A DNA stretch of 64,000 nucleotides from Rhizobium sp. RU36D (GCF_900176345.1 NZ_FWXU01000019.1:1-64000); one strand, 5' to 3'; shown: positions 27,060 to 36,623, counted from the stretch's first letter. Notes: generated by a model from the letters alone, not told the origin. A program made the numbers and translations.

Positions 27060-27153
27060 CAAGGGGCTCAATGACATCGGAACTGTGAGCCGGTTCTAGA
27101 CCATGGCGGTAAACATGACATCCCAGGACAGCGCTGCTGCCCTGTCCTTTTTT
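27060..27153 (+). ncRNA. Candidate small RNA ending in an orphan terminator
   Basis: The plus strand has a hairpin (GGCTCA 27065-27070 with TGAGCC 27086-27091) followed by a strong intrinsic terminator: AGGACAG (27125-27131) with CTGTCCT (27142-27148), then a T-run to 27153. No plus-strand gene lies upstream; the neighbour starts at 27058 on the other strand. A short RNA, an RNA antisense to that gene's start, or a leader attenuator for the deacetylase gene at 27344 would each explain it. No clear promoter was found. The 5' end is a guess. Confidence 0.4.
27125..27153 (+). terminator. Orphan rho-independent terminator
   Basis: A 7-bp stem, AGGACAG/CTGTCCT, with a 10-nt loop and six Ts directly after. 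It points rightward and lies 190 bp before the polysaccharide deacetylase start. Confidence 0.8.
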
Positions 27154-27343
27154 AGCACTAACCTCAAAAGACAGAACGCTTTGGCCCGGCTTTTTGCGCT
27201 CCGCGGGGCGGGCGACCACCGATCGCTCCTTCATCGCCCTGGCGAGTAGATCATGGTTAACGGCAGCCCATCGATCTACACGAATTATTTACCATAACTG
27301 CCCTAGGCTCCGCGGCATCCAACCCTCTTCGCCACGAGCTTCC

Positions 27344-28192
27344 ATGATTTCCCTGCGACTTCTTGCGTCCATTTCGCTTGCGTCTTGCATCGCCTTTGGC
27401 GCTGCGAGTTGCTCCACCACCAAGACAGATCAGAGCGCCCTGAAGACGGCCTACGTGCCGGCCATCAATCGCCCTGCGGAACTCAAGGCGAGCGATCCAC
27501 TCCCCATGGAACCCGCGGCCTGGGGCAAGCCGAACAATCCCTCCGGCCTTGCAGGGCGCACGCTGACGGTGGGTTCGGTTTCTGACATCCGGCTCGGGCC
27601 GAAGGAAGTCGTATTGACCTTCGACGACGGCCCCATGCCGGGCAAGACGGAGACCATTCTTGCGACACTTGATCGCTACGGCGTGAAGGCAACATTCCTG
27701 ATGGTGGGCCAGATGGCCAAGGCCCATCCGGCGCTTGCCCGCAAGGTCGCGGCACGCGGGCATTCGATCGGCAGCCACACCTGGCGTCATGCCAATCTCG
27801 CGGGCCTCGGTTACGACCAGGCGATGACCGAGATCCTGAAGGGCGAAGATGCCGTCGAACGGGGCAGCGGCACGGAGGCCGGCTTCTTCCGCTTTCCCTA
27901 TCTGGCCTCGACGCCCAAGCTACGCTCAGCACTGGCGCGCCGCGGCACAGTTGTTCTCGACGTCAGCGTCGACAGCAAGGACTACTTCAAGTCTGCGCCG
28001 GAAACCGTAGTGGCGCGCACGATGGGCATCCTCAGGCACCGCCACGGCGGCGTGATCCTAATGCACGACATCCACGGCCGCACCGCCGCAGCCCTGCCGG
28101 GGCTTCTGGCCCAACTGAAAGCCGAGGGCTACAAGGTGGTCAACCTGCGCTACAAGCGCTCCCGCATGGACATGATCGCGTCATTGAACTGA
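27344..28192 (+). CDS. Polysaccharide deacetylase (NodB homology), probable lipoprotein
   Basis: A 282-residue carbohydrate esterase family 4 protein. A signal region leads to a cysteine at about 23 (GAASC), so it may be lipid-anchored. The NodB domain has TFDDGP, the metal-binding SHTWRHANL (HxxxH type), RFPYLAST and VILMHDIH. It would remove acetyl groups from peptidoglycan or an exopolysaccharide in the periplasm; which one is unknown. The ATG at 27344 starts the signal peptide. Longer frames upstream would cross AT-rich noncoding DNA. It stands alone, followed by VapBC. Confidence 0.87.
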   Translation: MISLRLLASISLASCIAFGAASCSTTKTDQSALKTAYVPAINRPAELKASDPLPMEPAAWGKPNNPSGLAGRTLTVGSVSDIRLGPKEVVLTFDDGPMPGKTETILATLDRYGVKATFLMVGQMAKAHPALARKVAARGHSIGSHTWRHANLAGLGYDQAMTEILKGEDAVERGSGTEAGFFRFPYLASTPKLRSALARRGTVVLDVSVDSKDYFKSAPETVVARTMGILRHRHGGVILMHDIHGRTAAALPGLLAQLKAEGYKVVNLRYKRSRMDMIASLN

Positions 28193-28201
28193 GTGCTGGT
28201 T

Positions 28202-28246
28202 TTGCAAGACAGATGAATATTCGCTACTATGCTGGTGAATATTCAT
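28202..28246 (+). promoter_or_regulatory. Promoter and operator of the VapBC module
   Basis: A perfect 10-bp inverted repeat, ATGAATATTC (28213-28222) and GAATATTCAT (28237-28246), 24 bp apart start to start. Each half contains the 8-bp palindrome GAATATTC. A promoter TTGCAA (28202-28207), 17 bp, TACTAT (28225-28230) overlaps it. This is the usual autoregulation layout of type II toxin-antitoxin modules. Confidence 0.75.
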
Positions 28247-28258
28247 ATGGAGCCCGCC

Positions 28259-28513
28259 ATGCCACTCTATGTTCGAGACGAAAGGGTCAACGAGCTCGCC
28301 GAAGAGGTTCGCAAGATCCTGAAGGCGCCGACAAAAACCGAGGCGATCCGCCAGGCCTTGGAGCGTGTGATGACCGAAAACGCGTCGGAACCCACGCTCG
28401 CCGAACGACTGGCTAAAGTGCGTGAGAAATACGATCTCCCGCAATACGCTGACCTCGAAACCTTTGATCAGAAGGCCTATCTGGACGAGATGTGGGGCAC
28501 CGATGTTTCTTGA
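28259..28513 (+). CDS. vapB: VapB-type antitoxin
   Basis: An 84-residue antitoxin of the Rv0623/PSK-type family. The N-terminus (PLYVRDERVNELAEEVRKIL, then KTEAIRQALERVM) forms a ribbon-helix-helix-like DNA-binding unit. The C-terminal part (LAERLAKVREKYDLPQYADLETFDQKAYLDEMWG) would wrap the toxin. Start: ATG 28259 with GGAG six bases upstream. Earlier ATGs at 28229 and 28244 lie before or at the expected transcript start or within the operator. Its stop overlaps the toxin start by 11 bp. It should repress its own promoter with VapC. Confidence 0.88.
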   Translation: MPLYVRDERVNELAEEVRKILKAPTKTEAIRQALERVMTENASEPTLAERLAKVREKYDLPQYADLETFDQKAYLDEMWGTDVS

Positions 28514-28895
28514 CAGCTCCGCGATCGTAGAAATCTTGCTGGATGCCCCTGAACGAGGCGCGCTACTTTCGCGCCTTGAAGCGGCTTCCGGTCCTTTCAC
28601 GACCTCCGCAACTGTCATATTCGAAAGCAGTCTGGTTCTCAGCACCAGACTGAAGATGGAACCGCAGCGCGCGCATCGCCTTGTCGAAGATTTTCTGACC
28701 GCGTTTTCGGTCGATGTTCTCTCCATTACGCGCGATACCGCAGCAGTCAGCGTCGAGGCCTTTTCCCGGTATGGAAAGGGTCGCCATCCGGCAAAACTGA
28801 ATTTCGGCGATTGCTTCAGCTATGCGGGCGCAAGGCAGGCCGGCCTTCCGCTGCTATATGTTGGCGAGGATTTCGCGCTCACCGACCTCGCCTGA
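28503..28895 (+). CDS. vapC: VapC-type PIN-domain toxin
   Basis: A 130-residue PIN-domain ribonuclease. The acidic active site is visible as D4 (MFLDSSAIVEIL), a glutamate in FESSLVL and an Asp in NFGDCFSYA; a late Asp lies near EDFALTD. Such toxins cleave tRNA or rRNA when free of antitoxin. The target is unknown. The ATG at 28503 lies inside the antitoxin gene, giving coupled translation. The pair sits between a deacetylase gene and holC, with no mobile element in sight. Confidence 0.87.
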   Translation: MFLDSSAIVEILLDAPERGALLSRLEAASGPFTTSATVIFESSLVLSTRLKMEPQRAHRLVEDFLTAFSVDVLSITRDTAAVSVEAFSRYGKGRHPAKLNFGDCFSYAGARQAGLPLLYVGEDFALTDLA

Positions 28896-28900
28896 ATCCC

Positions 28901-29350
28901 TCACGCCTTCTTTTCCCACCGGCCTTCGGGGGTCTGCTGCCAATAGGTCAGCTTGTGGCCGTCCGCCTTCAGCCGCTTCCATTCGGCGCGGGCCGCCTCA
29001 AGCTGGGCCTGGTCGTGGCCGTCGAACATCAGCACAAGCCGCTCATAGGCGGAGGGATCGGGCGCCGGCACGCCCTCGACGCAGAAGCGGACGGTCGCAG
29101 TGTTCGGGTTCTCGTCGCCAGTCAGAAGCAGAACGGGTTGCTTCTCGGCAAACTCGTTGGCATCCGTGCCGTGCGGCACGAAACTGTCGTCGCGAAAGGT
29201 CCACAAATGGGCATCGAACGCGTCGCGTGCCGCGGTGTCGGCCATTTGCACCGCCACCCGCCAGCCGCGTTCCAGGCTTTTTTCGATCAGCGGCGGCAGG
29301 GCGTCCGTCAGCCGCGATTCGGTCAGGTGGTAGAAGAGGATATCTGTCAT
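28901..29350 (-). CDS. holC: DNA polymerase III subunit chi
   Basis: A 149-residue clamp-loader accessory subunit that links the replisome to SSB. The start MTDILFYHLTESRLTDALPP and segments GWRVAVQM, LWTFRDDSFVPHG and VLMFDGHD follow the HolC family. Cytoplasmic. It lies 14 bp downstream of pepA on the same strand, the usual rhizobial pairing, and is convergent with the VapC gene. Confidence 0.9.
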   Translation of the reverse strand: MTDILFYHLTESRLTDALPPLIEKSLERGWRVAVQMADTAARDAFDAHLWTFRDDSFVPHGTDANEFAEKQPVLLLTGDENPNTATVRFCVEGVPAPDPSAYERLVLMFDGHDQAQLEAARAEWKRLKADGHKLTYWQQTPEGRWEKKA

Positions 29351-29364
29351 GAAGGCCGCTGCCC

Positions 29365-30858
29365 TCAGCTCTCGTAATGGGTGCGAACCAGCTCATCCAG
29401 CAGGCGAACGCCGTAGCCAGACCCCCAGGATTGATTGATCTCGTCCGACGGAGACGACATCGCGGTACCGGCAATATCCAGATGTGCCCAGGGCGTGTCG
29501 CCGACAAACCGCTTGAGGAATTGGGCGGCGGTGATCGAACCGGCATGGCGCCCGCCGGTGTTCTTCATATCGGCAAACTTGCTGTCGATCATCTTGTCGT
29601 AGTCCTTGCCGAGCGGCATGCGCCAGAGCCGCTCGTTCGTGGCGATGCCGGATGCCAGCAATTGCTCGGCAAGCTCGTCGTCATTGCTGAACAGCCCGGC
29701 ATGCAGGTTTCCAAGCGCAACCAGGATGGCGCCGGTCAGCGTGGCCAGATTGATCATGAAGCGCGGCTTGAAGCGTTCGTTGCAGTACCAAAGGGCGTCG
29801 CACAGCACCAGGCGGCCCTCCGCATCGGTGTTGATGACCTCGATGGTCTGGCCCGACATCGAGGTGACGATGTCGCCCGGACGCTGGGCATTGCCGTCGG
29901 GCATGTTTTCCACAAGCCCGATGATGCCGACAACATTGGCCTTGGCCTGGCGAGCGGCCAGCGCGTGCATGAGGCCGGTGACGGCGGCCGCACCGCCCAT
30001 GTCGCCCTTCATGTCTTCCATGCCGGCGGCCGGCTTGATGGAGATACCGCCGGTGTCGAAGACGACGCCCTTGCCGATGAAGGCGACAGGCCGATCCTTG
30101 GCCTTGCCACCCTTCCACTGCATCACGGCAAGCCTGGGCGGACGGACCGAACCCTGGGAAACACCCAGAAGCGCGCCCATGCCGAGCTTCTTCATTTCCT
30201 TCTCGGTGAGGATCTCCACCTCGACGCCGAGCTTTACCAGTTCGCGGGCCTTGTCGGCAAATTCGACCGGCCCCAGGATATTGGCCGGCTCGTTGACCAG
30301 ATCGCGCGCCAGCATGACACCATCGGCTATGCCTTCGGCCTCGGAGAAGGCCTTCTTGGCGGCGGTGGCGGCAGCGGTCACGATGGTGACCTTGATCTGC
30401 TTGACATCGGCCTTGTCGTCGTCGGAAGCCTTCTTGGACTTGTAGCGATCGAACTTGTAATTGCGCAGCAGCATGCCCAGCGCGAAATCAGCGATATTGC
30501 GGGCGGACGGCGATGCCTCTGGGTCGTCCACAAAAATCGTCACCTTCTCGGCGGACTTGAACGCGCCCCTCGCGGCACCGCCGGCCTTCAGCCAGTCATG
30601 GGCGGTGATGTCAGCGGACTTTCCCAGCCCCAGAACCAAGAGCCGATCGACAGGAGAGCCTTCCGGCGCCAGGATATCGACCGTCGAGAGCGACTTGCCG
30701 GTGAACTTGACCAGCTTTCCGGCCTTCTCGATGACGCCAGAGGGATCGACCTCCGCCGCGCCCGGCGCAGCCGCGGATTCGACGCTTTTCAACAAGATCG
30801 CCAGACCACCTGCGGGTTTTGCGGATTTGGAAAAGGCAATTTCGATCTTTGCGGACAT
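29365..30858 (-). CDS. pepA: Leucyl aminopeptidase
   Basis: A 497-residue M17 cytosol aminopeptidase that removes N-terminal residues from peptides with two metal ions. The C-terminal catalytic domain holds [16 protein letters not shown] (K263, D268, K275), D286 and the family signature NTDAEGRL (343-350; D345, E347). Hexameric in homologues. The E. coli protein also binds DNA. The ATG at 30858 gives the usual [13 protein letters not shown] start; the frame stays open to 31056 but that part is cysteine-rich and unlike the family. Likely an operon with holC. Confidence 0.96.
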   Translation of the reverse strand: MSAKIEIAFSKSAKPAGGLAILLKSVESAAAPGAAEVDPSGVIEKAGKLVKFTGKSLSTVDILAPEGSPVDRLLVLGLGKSADITAHDWLKAGGAARGAFKSAEKVTIFVDDPEASPSARNIADFALGMLLRNYKFDRYKSKKASDDDKADVKQIKVTIVTAAATAAKKAFSEAEGIADGVMLARDLVNEPANILGPVEFADKARELVKLGVEVEILTEKEMKKLGMGALLGVSQGSVRPPRLAVMQWKGGKAKDRPVAFIGKGVVFDTGGISIKPAAGMEDMKGDMGGAAAVTGLMHALAARQAKANVVGIIGLVENMPDGNAQRPGDIVTSMSGQTIEVINTDAEGRLVLCDALWYCNERFKPRFMINLATLTGAILVALGNLHAGLFSNDDELAEQLLASGIATNERLWRMPLGKDYDKMIDSKFADMKNTGGRHAGSITAAQFLKRFVGDTPWAHLDIAGTAMSSPSDEINQSWGSGYGVRLLDELVRTHYES

Positions 30859-31061
30859 GGGCACTCCGAGTTCCTTTAAGCTGCAAGAGTCGCAGATCAT
30901 CTCGTTTTCGCCGGCGAACGCAAGGGCTTCGCCACAGGCGTCGTTGTCGCAATGCCCTAACTCGGCCACATAGCAGAGGTTCTTTGCGCCGCATTCGGGA
31001 TCAGATCGCGCCGCCTCTTGCCCTGGCAGCGACGGCACGGTTAAAGCTCCCGTCATGAATA

Positions 31062-31889
31062 GTGCCTAGACAGGCAAAAACTCGGGAATCGCGATTGAGC
31101 TTCGTACCGACACAAAAGCCCGGCCTGGGGCAGTTTCTATCGCTCGCGGCCGGCATCCCGGCGCTGCGCGCGGCAGCAGCCCTGTTTGTGACCTGGTGGA
31201 TCTTGCTGGCTTTGTTCTACAAACTGCCGCAGATCGATCTGGCCACATCGGCGGCCTTTTTCCGCGATGAAAATTGTGTGGAGCCGGTGCTTGCAACACA
31301 GGTGTGCGGCAGCTTCTTCTATGCGGGGCAGCCGGTGTTTATCGGCCTGCGCCAAGTCCTTTATTATCTACCGCATGTTTGTGCCGTGGGTCTGCTGGCA
31401 CTGATCATCATTCAGATCTGGCAAAACAAGACCTTTGCGTCGACATTCTCCCGCGAAAGACTAGCGCTGATGCTTGCCGCCCTGATGCTGGGGCCGGTTG
31501 CGCTGGTCAATCTTTGGCTCAAGGCCTTTGCCGGCAGGCCGAGGCCTTACCAGACCGACCTGTTCGGTGGCGATTTCACCTTCATGCCAGCAGGCGCTTT
31601 CGGCGGCCAGTGCATCAGCAATTGCTCGTTCATTTCCGGGGAGGCCGCCGGTGCAGGATGGCTCCTGTGCCTCGTCGTGCTGATCCCCTCGCATCTGCGC
31701 ATGATCCTGGCGCCGCCGATCATCGCGGTCGCGCTCGTCACTCCGGCATTGCGCGTCGCCTTTGGCGGACACTATCTGTCGGATGTGGTTTTGGGATGGT
31801 GGTCGTCCCTTGTCATCGTGGCGCTGGTGATGGGCGTTGCACAACTGCTTCGCTTGCAGAAAAAGCGTTGGGATGATGTCCCGTTGTGA
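31062..31889 (+). CDS. PAP2 family membrane phosphatase
   Basis: A membrane phosphatase of up to 275 residues with about six helices. PAP2 motifs: KAFAGRPRP (KX6RP), [10 protein letters not shown] in place of the usual PSGH, and [12 protein letters not shown] (RX5HX3D). The histidine of motif 2 is replaced by glutamate. Likely substrates are lipid phosphates (lipid A, undecaprenyl pyrophosphate or phosphatidylglycerophosphate); not resolvable here. The start is GTG 31062 or TTG 31095; no ATG fits. It is divergent from pepA and followed by lptF after 91 bp. Confidence 0.82.
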   Translation: MPRQAKTRESRLSFVPTQKPGLGQFLSLAAGIPALRAAAALFVTWWILLALFYKLPQIDLATSAAFFRDENCVEPVLATQVCGSFFYAGQPVFIGLRQVLYYLPHVCAVGLLALIIIQIWQNKTFASTFSRERLALMLAALMLGPVALVNLWLKAFAGRPRPYQTDLFGGDFTFMPAGAFGGQCISNCSFISGEAAGAGWLLCLVVLIPSHLRMILAPPIIAVALVTPALRVAFGGHYLSDVVLGWWSSLVIVALVMGVAQLLRLQKKRWDDVPL

Positions 31890-31980
31890 CACGCGGACCG
31901 TCGCCAAGGGATGAAAAGCAGCTTAGATAGGGCCGAATTCGTCAACGACCGCCTGCCGGTCGTCGCGCTGGGAATGCTGA

Positions 31981-33162
31981 ATGAAATTGCTTGAACTCTA
32001 CATCCTGCGACGTGTCGTGCAGATGTTCCTCACCGCGCTTTTGCCGGTGCTGGCGATCATCTGGACGACGCAGGTGCTGGGGCGAATCAATCTCGTCACC
32101 GATAGCGGCCAGTCGATCGGCTCCTTCATGAAACTGGCGACGCTGATATTGCCGACGCTGATACCGGCGGTCATGCCGTTTGCGCTGGTCATCGGCATTA
32201 CCCAGACACTGACGACGATGAACAACGATTCCGAACTGGCGGTCATCGATGCGGCGGGAGCGCCGCGCATGATCATCTGGCGGCCGATCGTTCTGTTTGC
32301 GATCGCGTTGAGTGCATTCTCGTTCTTGTCCGTCAATTTCATCGAACCGAAGCTTCGTGTCGCGGCCCGTGAGATGATTGCCGCCGCCTATGCCGACCTG
32401 TTGTCGACGGTGATCGAGGAAAAGAGCTTCCGCAAATTGGATGACGGCCTGTACGTGCAGATATCCGAGCGTCATTCCGGCCGGGTGCTTAAGGGCCTGT
32501 TTGTCGCTGACATGCGTGATCCGGCCTCGGACCTGATCTATTATGCGCGCGAAGGTGCCGTCGACGACAGCGGCACGGCGCTGATCATGCGCGATGGCGA
32601 GGTACAACGGAAATCGCCCGAGGGTACGGTCTCGATCGTGCGATTCGATTCCTACTCGTTCGATCTGTCCGAACTCGCCTCCGACAGAGGCCAGGCGCAG
32701 CTTTATCCGCTGGACCGCGACATCTTCTTCCTGTTGAATCCGGATCCCAATGACAAGGATTATCAGTTCCGGCCCGGGCAATACCGCGCCGAACTGCATC
32801 GACGACTGAGCTACTGGTCGTTTTCCCTGATCTTTGCGCTGGTGTCTCTTGTTTACGCTGGTGATTCCCGGTCGCACCGGCAGGCACGACTGCACCCCAT
32901 GGCGATCGGGCTGACGGCGGCCGTGGCCATCTATGGGACCACGAACTATATGGCGAGCCAGGCGGAAGGCGACCCGGCCTTCATTCCCGGTATCTATGCG
33001 GTTCCGCTGCTCGTCACGGCGGCTGCCTCCGCGCAGTTGTTCCTGGGGTGGCGGCCACGGCTGCCTCTGCTGATCCAGCGGCCGCTGCAAGCGCTCCTTT
33101 CAACCATTGCTGCCCGTGCGAATCGCAACAGGCTACAGTCCGGAGGCAATGGCGCGACATGA
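31981..33162 (+). CDS. lptF: LPS export permease LptF
   Basis: A 393-residue inner-membrane subunit of the LptB2FG transporter that extracts lipopolysaccharide and passes it to the Lpt bridge. The YjgP/YjgQ fold is clear: three N-terminal helices (LYILRRVVQMFLTALLPVL, FALVIGITQTL), a periplasmic beta-jellyroll (about 115-265) and three C-terminal helices. It overlaps lptG by four bases. LptB, LptA and LptC are not in this window. Confidence 0.95.
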   Translation: MKLLELYILRRVVQMFLTALLPVLAIIWTTQVLGRINLVTDSGQSIGSFMKLATLILPTLIPAVMPFALVIGITQTLTTMNNDSELAVIDAAGAPRMIIWRPIVLFAIALSAFSFLSVNFIEPKLRVAAREMIAAAYADLLSTVIEEKSFRKLDDGLYVQISERHSGRVLKGLFVADMRDPASDLIYYAREGAVDDSGTALIMRDGEVQRKSPEGTVSIVRFDSYSFDLSELASDRGQAQLYPLDRDIFFLLNPDPNDKDYQFRPGQYRAELHRRLSYWSFSLIFALVSLVYAGDSRSHRQARLHPMAIGLTAAVAIYGTTNYMASQAEGDPAFIPGIYAVPLLVTAAASAQLFLGWRPRLPLLIQRPLQALLSTIAARANRNRLQSGGNGAT

Positions 33163-34244
33163 TCCGCACACTCGGCCTCTATTTCTTCAGGCGTTATGCC
33201 GTGACCGCCCTGTGGTTCCTCCTTGGAGTGACCGCCGTCATCTACCTTGTCGACTTCACCGAGACCAGCGGCCGGCTTGCCGGTTTGACGGGCTATTCCG
33301 TGCCGGGCATGGTCTTCATGACGGCCCTGCGCGTGCCGCTTATCCTGCAACAGACCATCCCCTTCATCGCCTTGTTCGTTGGGATGACGACCCTGATATC
33401 GCTCAACCGAAAGTATGAGTTGGTCGTTGTGCGCGCGGCCGGCATATCGGTATGGCAATTCATGCTGCCTTTGTGCATTGGCGCCCTGCTCCTGGGGATG
33501 CTGGCCATGCTGGCGATCAATCCGCTGGCCGCCTGGGGCCAGCGTCAGGCACTGAACATCGAGGCGACCTGGCGCGAGGCGGGAGGCACCGCCAGCGGTG
33601 CCCCGACGGTTCCGTGGATCCGCCAGATCAGCGGCCAGACCGATACGATCATCGGCGCCAAGTCGATGGTGGACAACGGCAAAATGCTGACAGATGTTGT
33701 CCTGATTCACTTCGACAGCGATGGCCGCATCATCCTGCGGCAGGATGCGGCATCGGCAAAGTTGGAAGATGGTTACTGGCGGCTTAACGGCGTTACCGAG
33801 ACGCGGCCCGGCGAAATTCCCACGAAGTCCCCCACCGTCGATGTGCCGACCAATCTGCGGCAGGAGTTGATTGCCGAAGGCCTGTCCCAGCCGGAAACGG
33901 TTGCTTTTTATGATCTTTCTAACAAAATCGAGACCGCTCGATCATTTGGCGTATCCACCAAGGCTCTGGAGACACAATTTCACTCCCTGATGTCGCTTCC
34001 GTTCATGCTGATTGCGATGACGCTGATTGCGGCAACCGTCTCCTTAAAATTTAGTAGATTCAACCAGTCACGTTCCGTGATTCTGGGTGGAATCCTTTCC
34101 GGCTTCGTGCTTTATGTTGTCACCGTGCTTGTAAAAGCATTTGGAAGCAGCGGTGTCGTACCGCCCTTTATCGCAGCCTGGATTCCCGTGGTGGTGGCGA
34201 TGGCGTTGGGTGGCACGATCCTGCTTCATCAGGAGGATGGTTAG
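33159..34244 (+). CDS. lptG: LPS export permease LptG
   Basis: A 361-residue partner of LptF with the same layout. It starts MIRTLGLYFFRRYAVTALWF, has LNRKYELVVVRAAGIS in the coupling region that contacts LptB, a periplasmic jellyroll and three C-terminal helices. The start ATGA overlaps the lptF stop, and its stop TAG shares a base with the GTG start of lptD. This makes lptF-lptG-lptD a tightly coupled unit. Confidence 0.95.
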   Translation: MIRTLGLYFFRRYAVTALWFLLGVTAVIYLVDFTETSGRLAGLTGYSVPGMVFMTALRVPLILQQTIPFIALFVGMTTLISLNRKYELVVVRAAGISVWQFMLPLCIGALLLGMLAMLAINPLAAWGQRQALNIEATWREAGGTASGAPTVPWIRQISGQTDTIIGAKSMVDNGKMLTDVVLIHFDSDGRIILRQDAASAKLEDGYWRLNGVTETRPGEIPTKSPTVDVPTNLRQELIAEGLSQPETVAFYDLSNKIETARSFGVSTKALETQFHSLMSLPFMLIAMTLIAATVSLKFSRFNQSRSVILGGILSGFVLYVVTVLVKAFGSSGVVPPFIAAWIPVVVAMALGGTILLHQEDG

Positions 34245-36571
34245 TGGCGGTAAGTGACCGCAAGAATAAGAGTTGGCTGCTTTCGGTCCTACTGACCACG
34301 GCGATGGCATTTCCGTATCTTGCTTCGGGCACTGGTGCCCGCGGACAGGACGCGGGGAATACCCTTGGCGTGACGGTGCCCGATGACGCCAAAATGCTTC
34401 TTGCAGCAGACGAACTGATCTACAATCGCGACGCGCAAAACGTGAGCGCTGTAGGCGGCGTACAGATCAATTACAACGGCTACCGCATGGTTGCCCAGCG
34501 GGTCGACTACAACCAGCAGACCGGTCGCGTTATGGCCGTCGGCAATATTGAGTTGGTCGAACCCGATGGCAACCGGATCTATGCCGATTCGCTCGATGTG
34601 ACCGATGACTTCGGCCAGGGCTTCATCAATTCCATCCGGGTCGAGACCCTGGACAATACCCGGTTCGCGGCTGAAAGCGGCGAGCGCGTCGGTGGCCGCG
34701 ACGTTATCCTGAACAATGGTGTCTATACCGCGTGCCTGCCCTGCGCCGACAAGCCGGATCGCCCGCCCCTGTGGCAGATCAAGGCCGAGCGCATTATTCA
34801 GAACGGTGAAAAACACACCGTCCGGCTCGAAAAAGCCCGGTTCGAACTGTTCGGAAACGCGGTTGCCTATCTTCCCGTTGCCGTGGTTCCCGACCATACC
34901 GTGAAGCGGAAGTCCGGCTTCCTCTTCCCGAAGATGAGCATGACCGAGAACCTCGGCTTCGGTGTCACGGTTCCCTATTATTATGTCATCTCGAACCATA
35001 TGGACGCGACGCTCAACACGACCGGCTATACCAAGCAGGGCGTTCTGATCGATGGCGAGGTTCGTCGCCGCTATCGCAACGGCTCGGTGAAATTCCAGTT
35101 TGCCGCAATCAAGCAGGCGCGTCCTGGCGCCTTTGCCGCCGGCTCGAGCGACGCGACCAGCGATGCACGCGGGATGATCGGGTCAAGCGGTGAATTCAAG
35201 ATCAATCCGCGCTGGACGTTCGGCTGGGACGCCATGTACCAGACGGACAATAATTTCGCCTACACCTACTCGCTGGAAGGCAAGAAGCAGTCGACCTTCA
35301 CCAACAAGGTGTATCTGACCGGCCTTGGCGAGCAGAACTACTTCAATGCCAGCGCCTATTATTTCGATGTGCAGAATGCAGATGCGCTCAATGCGTCGGA
35401 AAAGTCGCAGGCCGTCGTTCTGCCTGTGGTCGACTACAGCTACGTGGCGCCCGAACCTATTGCAGGCGGCGAACTCTCGGCCGACCTGAACTTCACCTCG
35501 CTGTCGCGCTACAAGGCCGACACGTCGGTTGTCGGAAACAGCCGGCGCTATCGCGGCCTCAAGGGTTACATGTCCCGCATGACGGGCGAGGTCGAATGGG
35601 ACCGCACGTTCAATCTCGGCGGGCTGTTGCTGACGCCTCTGGTTGCCGCGCGCGGTGACGCCTATGGCTTCAACATGACGGGTCCGACGAATTATGCCGG
35701 CAACTTTACCAATGAAGCGTCGGCAACCCGCTACATGCTGACGGCCGGGCTTGAGGCACGTTATCCGATCCTCATGACGACGGATAACAGCAGCCATGTC
35801 TTCGAGCCCATGGCTCAAATCTTCGCTCGCAACGACGAGCAACTGGCCGGGCGGCTGCCGAACGAGGATGCGCAGAGCTTCGTCTTCGATACGACCACGC
35901 TGTTCAGCCGCGACAAATTCTCCGGTTACGACCGGGTTGAAGGCGGTACGCGTGCCAATGTCGGCGTGCGCTACACGGGCACATTCGACAACGGCTTTGG
36001 CTTGAATGCCATGTTTGGCCAGTCCTTCCATCTGGCCGGCCTGAACTCTTTCGCCACCCCTGATCTGGTCAATGTCGGCGCCGATTCCGGCCTGGAAACG
36101 AAGAAGTCCGATTATGTCGCGGGAGCGGGCGTGACGACGCCGTACGGCGTGTCTGTTGCGGTCAATACGCGTCTCGATGAGAAGACGCTCGACGTTCGGC
36201 AAACCAATGCGATGGTCGGGTTCTCGAATAAGCGCCTGACGACGAATGTGATCTTCACGCAGCTCGCTGCTCAGCCGGAATATGCTTTCGCGACGAAGAG
36301 CAACGAGATCCAGACCAACAGCTCGTTCAAGCTCAACGATAACTGGAGCACGTTCGGCTCGCTCACCTACGATATCGACAACAAGCTGATCAGCAAGTAC
36401 GGCGCTGGCATTGCTTATGGAGACGAGTGCACGACCTTGACGCTCGCCTATAGTGAGATCAACGACAAGAACAATACGACCGCCAATGACTGGGCCGTCA
36501 ATGCTGTTCTGACGTTCCGCACGCTTGGCGATATCAAGGTTGGCACAGAAGAGCTTACGAACAACGACTAA
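34244..36571 (+). CDS. lptD: LPS-assembly outer-membrane protein LptD
   Basis: A 775-residue outer-membrane translocon that inserts LPS into the outer leaflet with LptE. It has a signal peptide (to about 35), an N-terminal OstA/LptA-like jellyroll (LLAADELIYNRDAQNVSAVGGV, to about 150), then a large beta-barrel. Cysteines are few: CLPCAD near 165 and one near the C-terminus (GDECTTL), fewer than the four of E. coli, as in other alphaproteobacteria. The start is GTG at 34244, sharing one base with the lptG stop. A hairpin terminator follows. Confidence 0.94.
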   Translation: MAVSDRKNKSWLLSVLLTTAMAFPYLASGTGARGQDAGNTLGVTVPDDAKMLLAADELIYNRDAQNVSAVGGVQINYNGYRMVAQRVDYNQQTGRVMAVGNIELVEPDGNRIYADSLDVTDDFGQGFINSIRVETLDNTRFAAESGERVGGRDVILNNGVYTACLPCADKPDRPPLWQIKAERIIQNGEKHTVRLEKARFELFGNAVAYLPVAVVPDHTVKRKSGFLFPKMSMTENLGFGVTVPYYYVISNHMDATLNTTGYTKQGVLIDGEVRRRYRNGSVKFQFAAIKQARPGAFAAGSSDATSDARGMIGSSGEFKINPRWTFGWDAMYQTDNNFAYTYSLEGKKQSTFTNKVYLTGLGEQNYFNASAYYFDVQNADALNASEKSQAVVLPVVDYSYVAPEPIAGGELSADLNFTSLSRYKADTSVVGNSRRYRGLKGYMSRMTGEVEWDRTFNLGGLLLTPLVAARGDAYGFNMTGPTNYAGNFTNEASATRYMLTAGLEARYPILMTTDNSSHVFEPMAQIFARNDEQLAGRLPNEDAQSFVFDTTTLFSRDKFSGYDRVEGGTRANVGVRYTGTFDNGFGLNAMFGQSFHLAGLNSFATPDLVNVGADSGLETKKSDYVAGAGVTTPYGVSVAVNTRLDEKTLDVRQTNAMVGFSNKRLTTNVIFTQLAAQPEYAFATKSNEIQTNSSFKLNDNWSTFGSLTYDIDNKLISKYGAGIAYGDECTTLTLAYSEINDKNNTTANDWAVNAVLTFRTLGDIKVGTEELTNND

Positions 36572-36602
36572 GTTGTGTCCGCAAGCATGACAAGTTTAGG
36601 AG

Positions 36603-36623
36603 ATGCCGGCCCCTGGCCGGCAT
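36603..36623 (+). terminator. Hairpin after lptD
   Basis: An 8-bp perfect stem, ATGCCGGC/GCCGGCAT, with a 5-nt loop, 31 bp after the lptD stop. It has no T-run, so it is a weak or partial terminator; read-through to surA is possible. Confidence 0.5.

Noticed and set aside
30859-31056. Cysteine-rich N-terminal extension in frame with pepA
   Set aside because: The frame is open, but the segment is unlike any PepA N-terminus I know, and a normal start with a usable ribosome-binding site exists at 30858. It is more likely leader and promoter DNA.
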